Made by a program: the position numbers and the translations under genes. Of a stretch of 51,808 nucleotides of DNA, positions 51,736 through 51,808 are shown piece by piece. Source of the DNA: Marinobacter sp. Lineage in GTDB: Bacteria > Pseudomonadota > Gammaproteobacteria > Pseudomonadales > Oleiphilaceae. The notes under the pieces are model-generated. The model ran no database searches. It saw nothing but the letters and a program-made list of their open reading frames with translations, and was not told the origin of the DNA. The stretch is taken from contig JASBRL010000137.1 in NCBI GenBank assembly GCA_030149475.1, forward strand, positions 1 through 51,808, given 5' to 3'. Each line of letters starts with the position of its first letter. Positions within the stretch are counted from its first letter, which is position 1.

Positions 51736-51808
51736 GAAGTAACTCGGAAATCGAAGGGTAGGGCATTGCAATGCAATGCGCGTTGTGAGCCCGATTATAA
51801 CTGGTTTG

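Overview
This is an ordinary chromosomal core region of a gammaproteobacterium. The protein sequences and the gene order (rplM-rpsI, petABC, sspAB; diaA/yraN/lpoA facing rsmI; rnpB; the complete mra/dcw cluster through lpxC; dciA; an M23 peptidase; secA; argJ; a Nudix/ThiE fusion) match what I remember of Pseudomonas, Marinobacter and related Pseudomonadales/Oceanospirillales. Base composition is GC-rich and looks even throughout. I saw no tRNA, insertion sequence, phage gene, CRISPR array or attachment site. Genus assignment is inference.

Layout. 1-6.8 kb: leuA, a probable DNA polymerase III psi subunit with rimI, prfC, a TatD-family hydrolase, and rplM-rpsI ending in a strong terminator. 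6.9-10.7 kb: the cytochrome bc1 operon petABC (terminator) and the stringent-starvation pair sspA-sspB. 10.7-13.6 kb (minus strand): lpoA-yraN-diaA, divergent from rsmI. 14.7-15.04 kb: rnpB, the RNase P RNA. 15.3-32.4 kb: the division and cell wall cluster mraZ-rsmH-ftsL-ftsI-murE-murF-mraY-murD-ftsW-murG-murC-ddlB-ftsQ-ftsA-ftsZ, nearly every junction overlapping or within about 100 nt, preceded by a good sigma70 promoter and a 10-bp-periodic MraZ operator. 32.5-38.4 kb: lpxC, convergent dciA, an M23 peptidase and secA. 38.5-43 kb: argJ, the Nudix/ThiE-like fusion, moaC-moaA and ribA. 43-47.1 kb (minus): an NRDE-family gene, xseB, ispA and dxs. 47.2-50.2 kb: a TauE/SafE permease, lgt, thyA and folA. 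50.2-51.7 kb (minus): a DEAD-box RNA helicase overlapping the 3' end of folA.

The genes mainly serve envelope growth and division (peptidoglycan precursors, divisome, LpoA activator, LpxC for lipid A, SecA, Lgt, isoprenoid supply by Dxs/IspA), translation (L13, S9, RF3, RsmI, RsmH, RimI, RNase P), respiration (bc1) and nucleotide or cofactor synthesis (ThyA, FolA, RibA, MoaA/C). Replication accessory functions are scattered among them: a candidate psi, a DiaA homologue with a degraded SIS pocket, and the helicase loader DciA.

I found no clearly new multi-gene system. The points most worth a second look are the cryptic psi candidate beside rimI, the degenerate DiaA, the Nudix/ThiE fusion with altered key residues in both halves, two mutually exclusive hairpins in the secA leader, the mirror-image stop-codon hairpin between lpxC and dciA, and a nested inverted repeat upstream of leuA.
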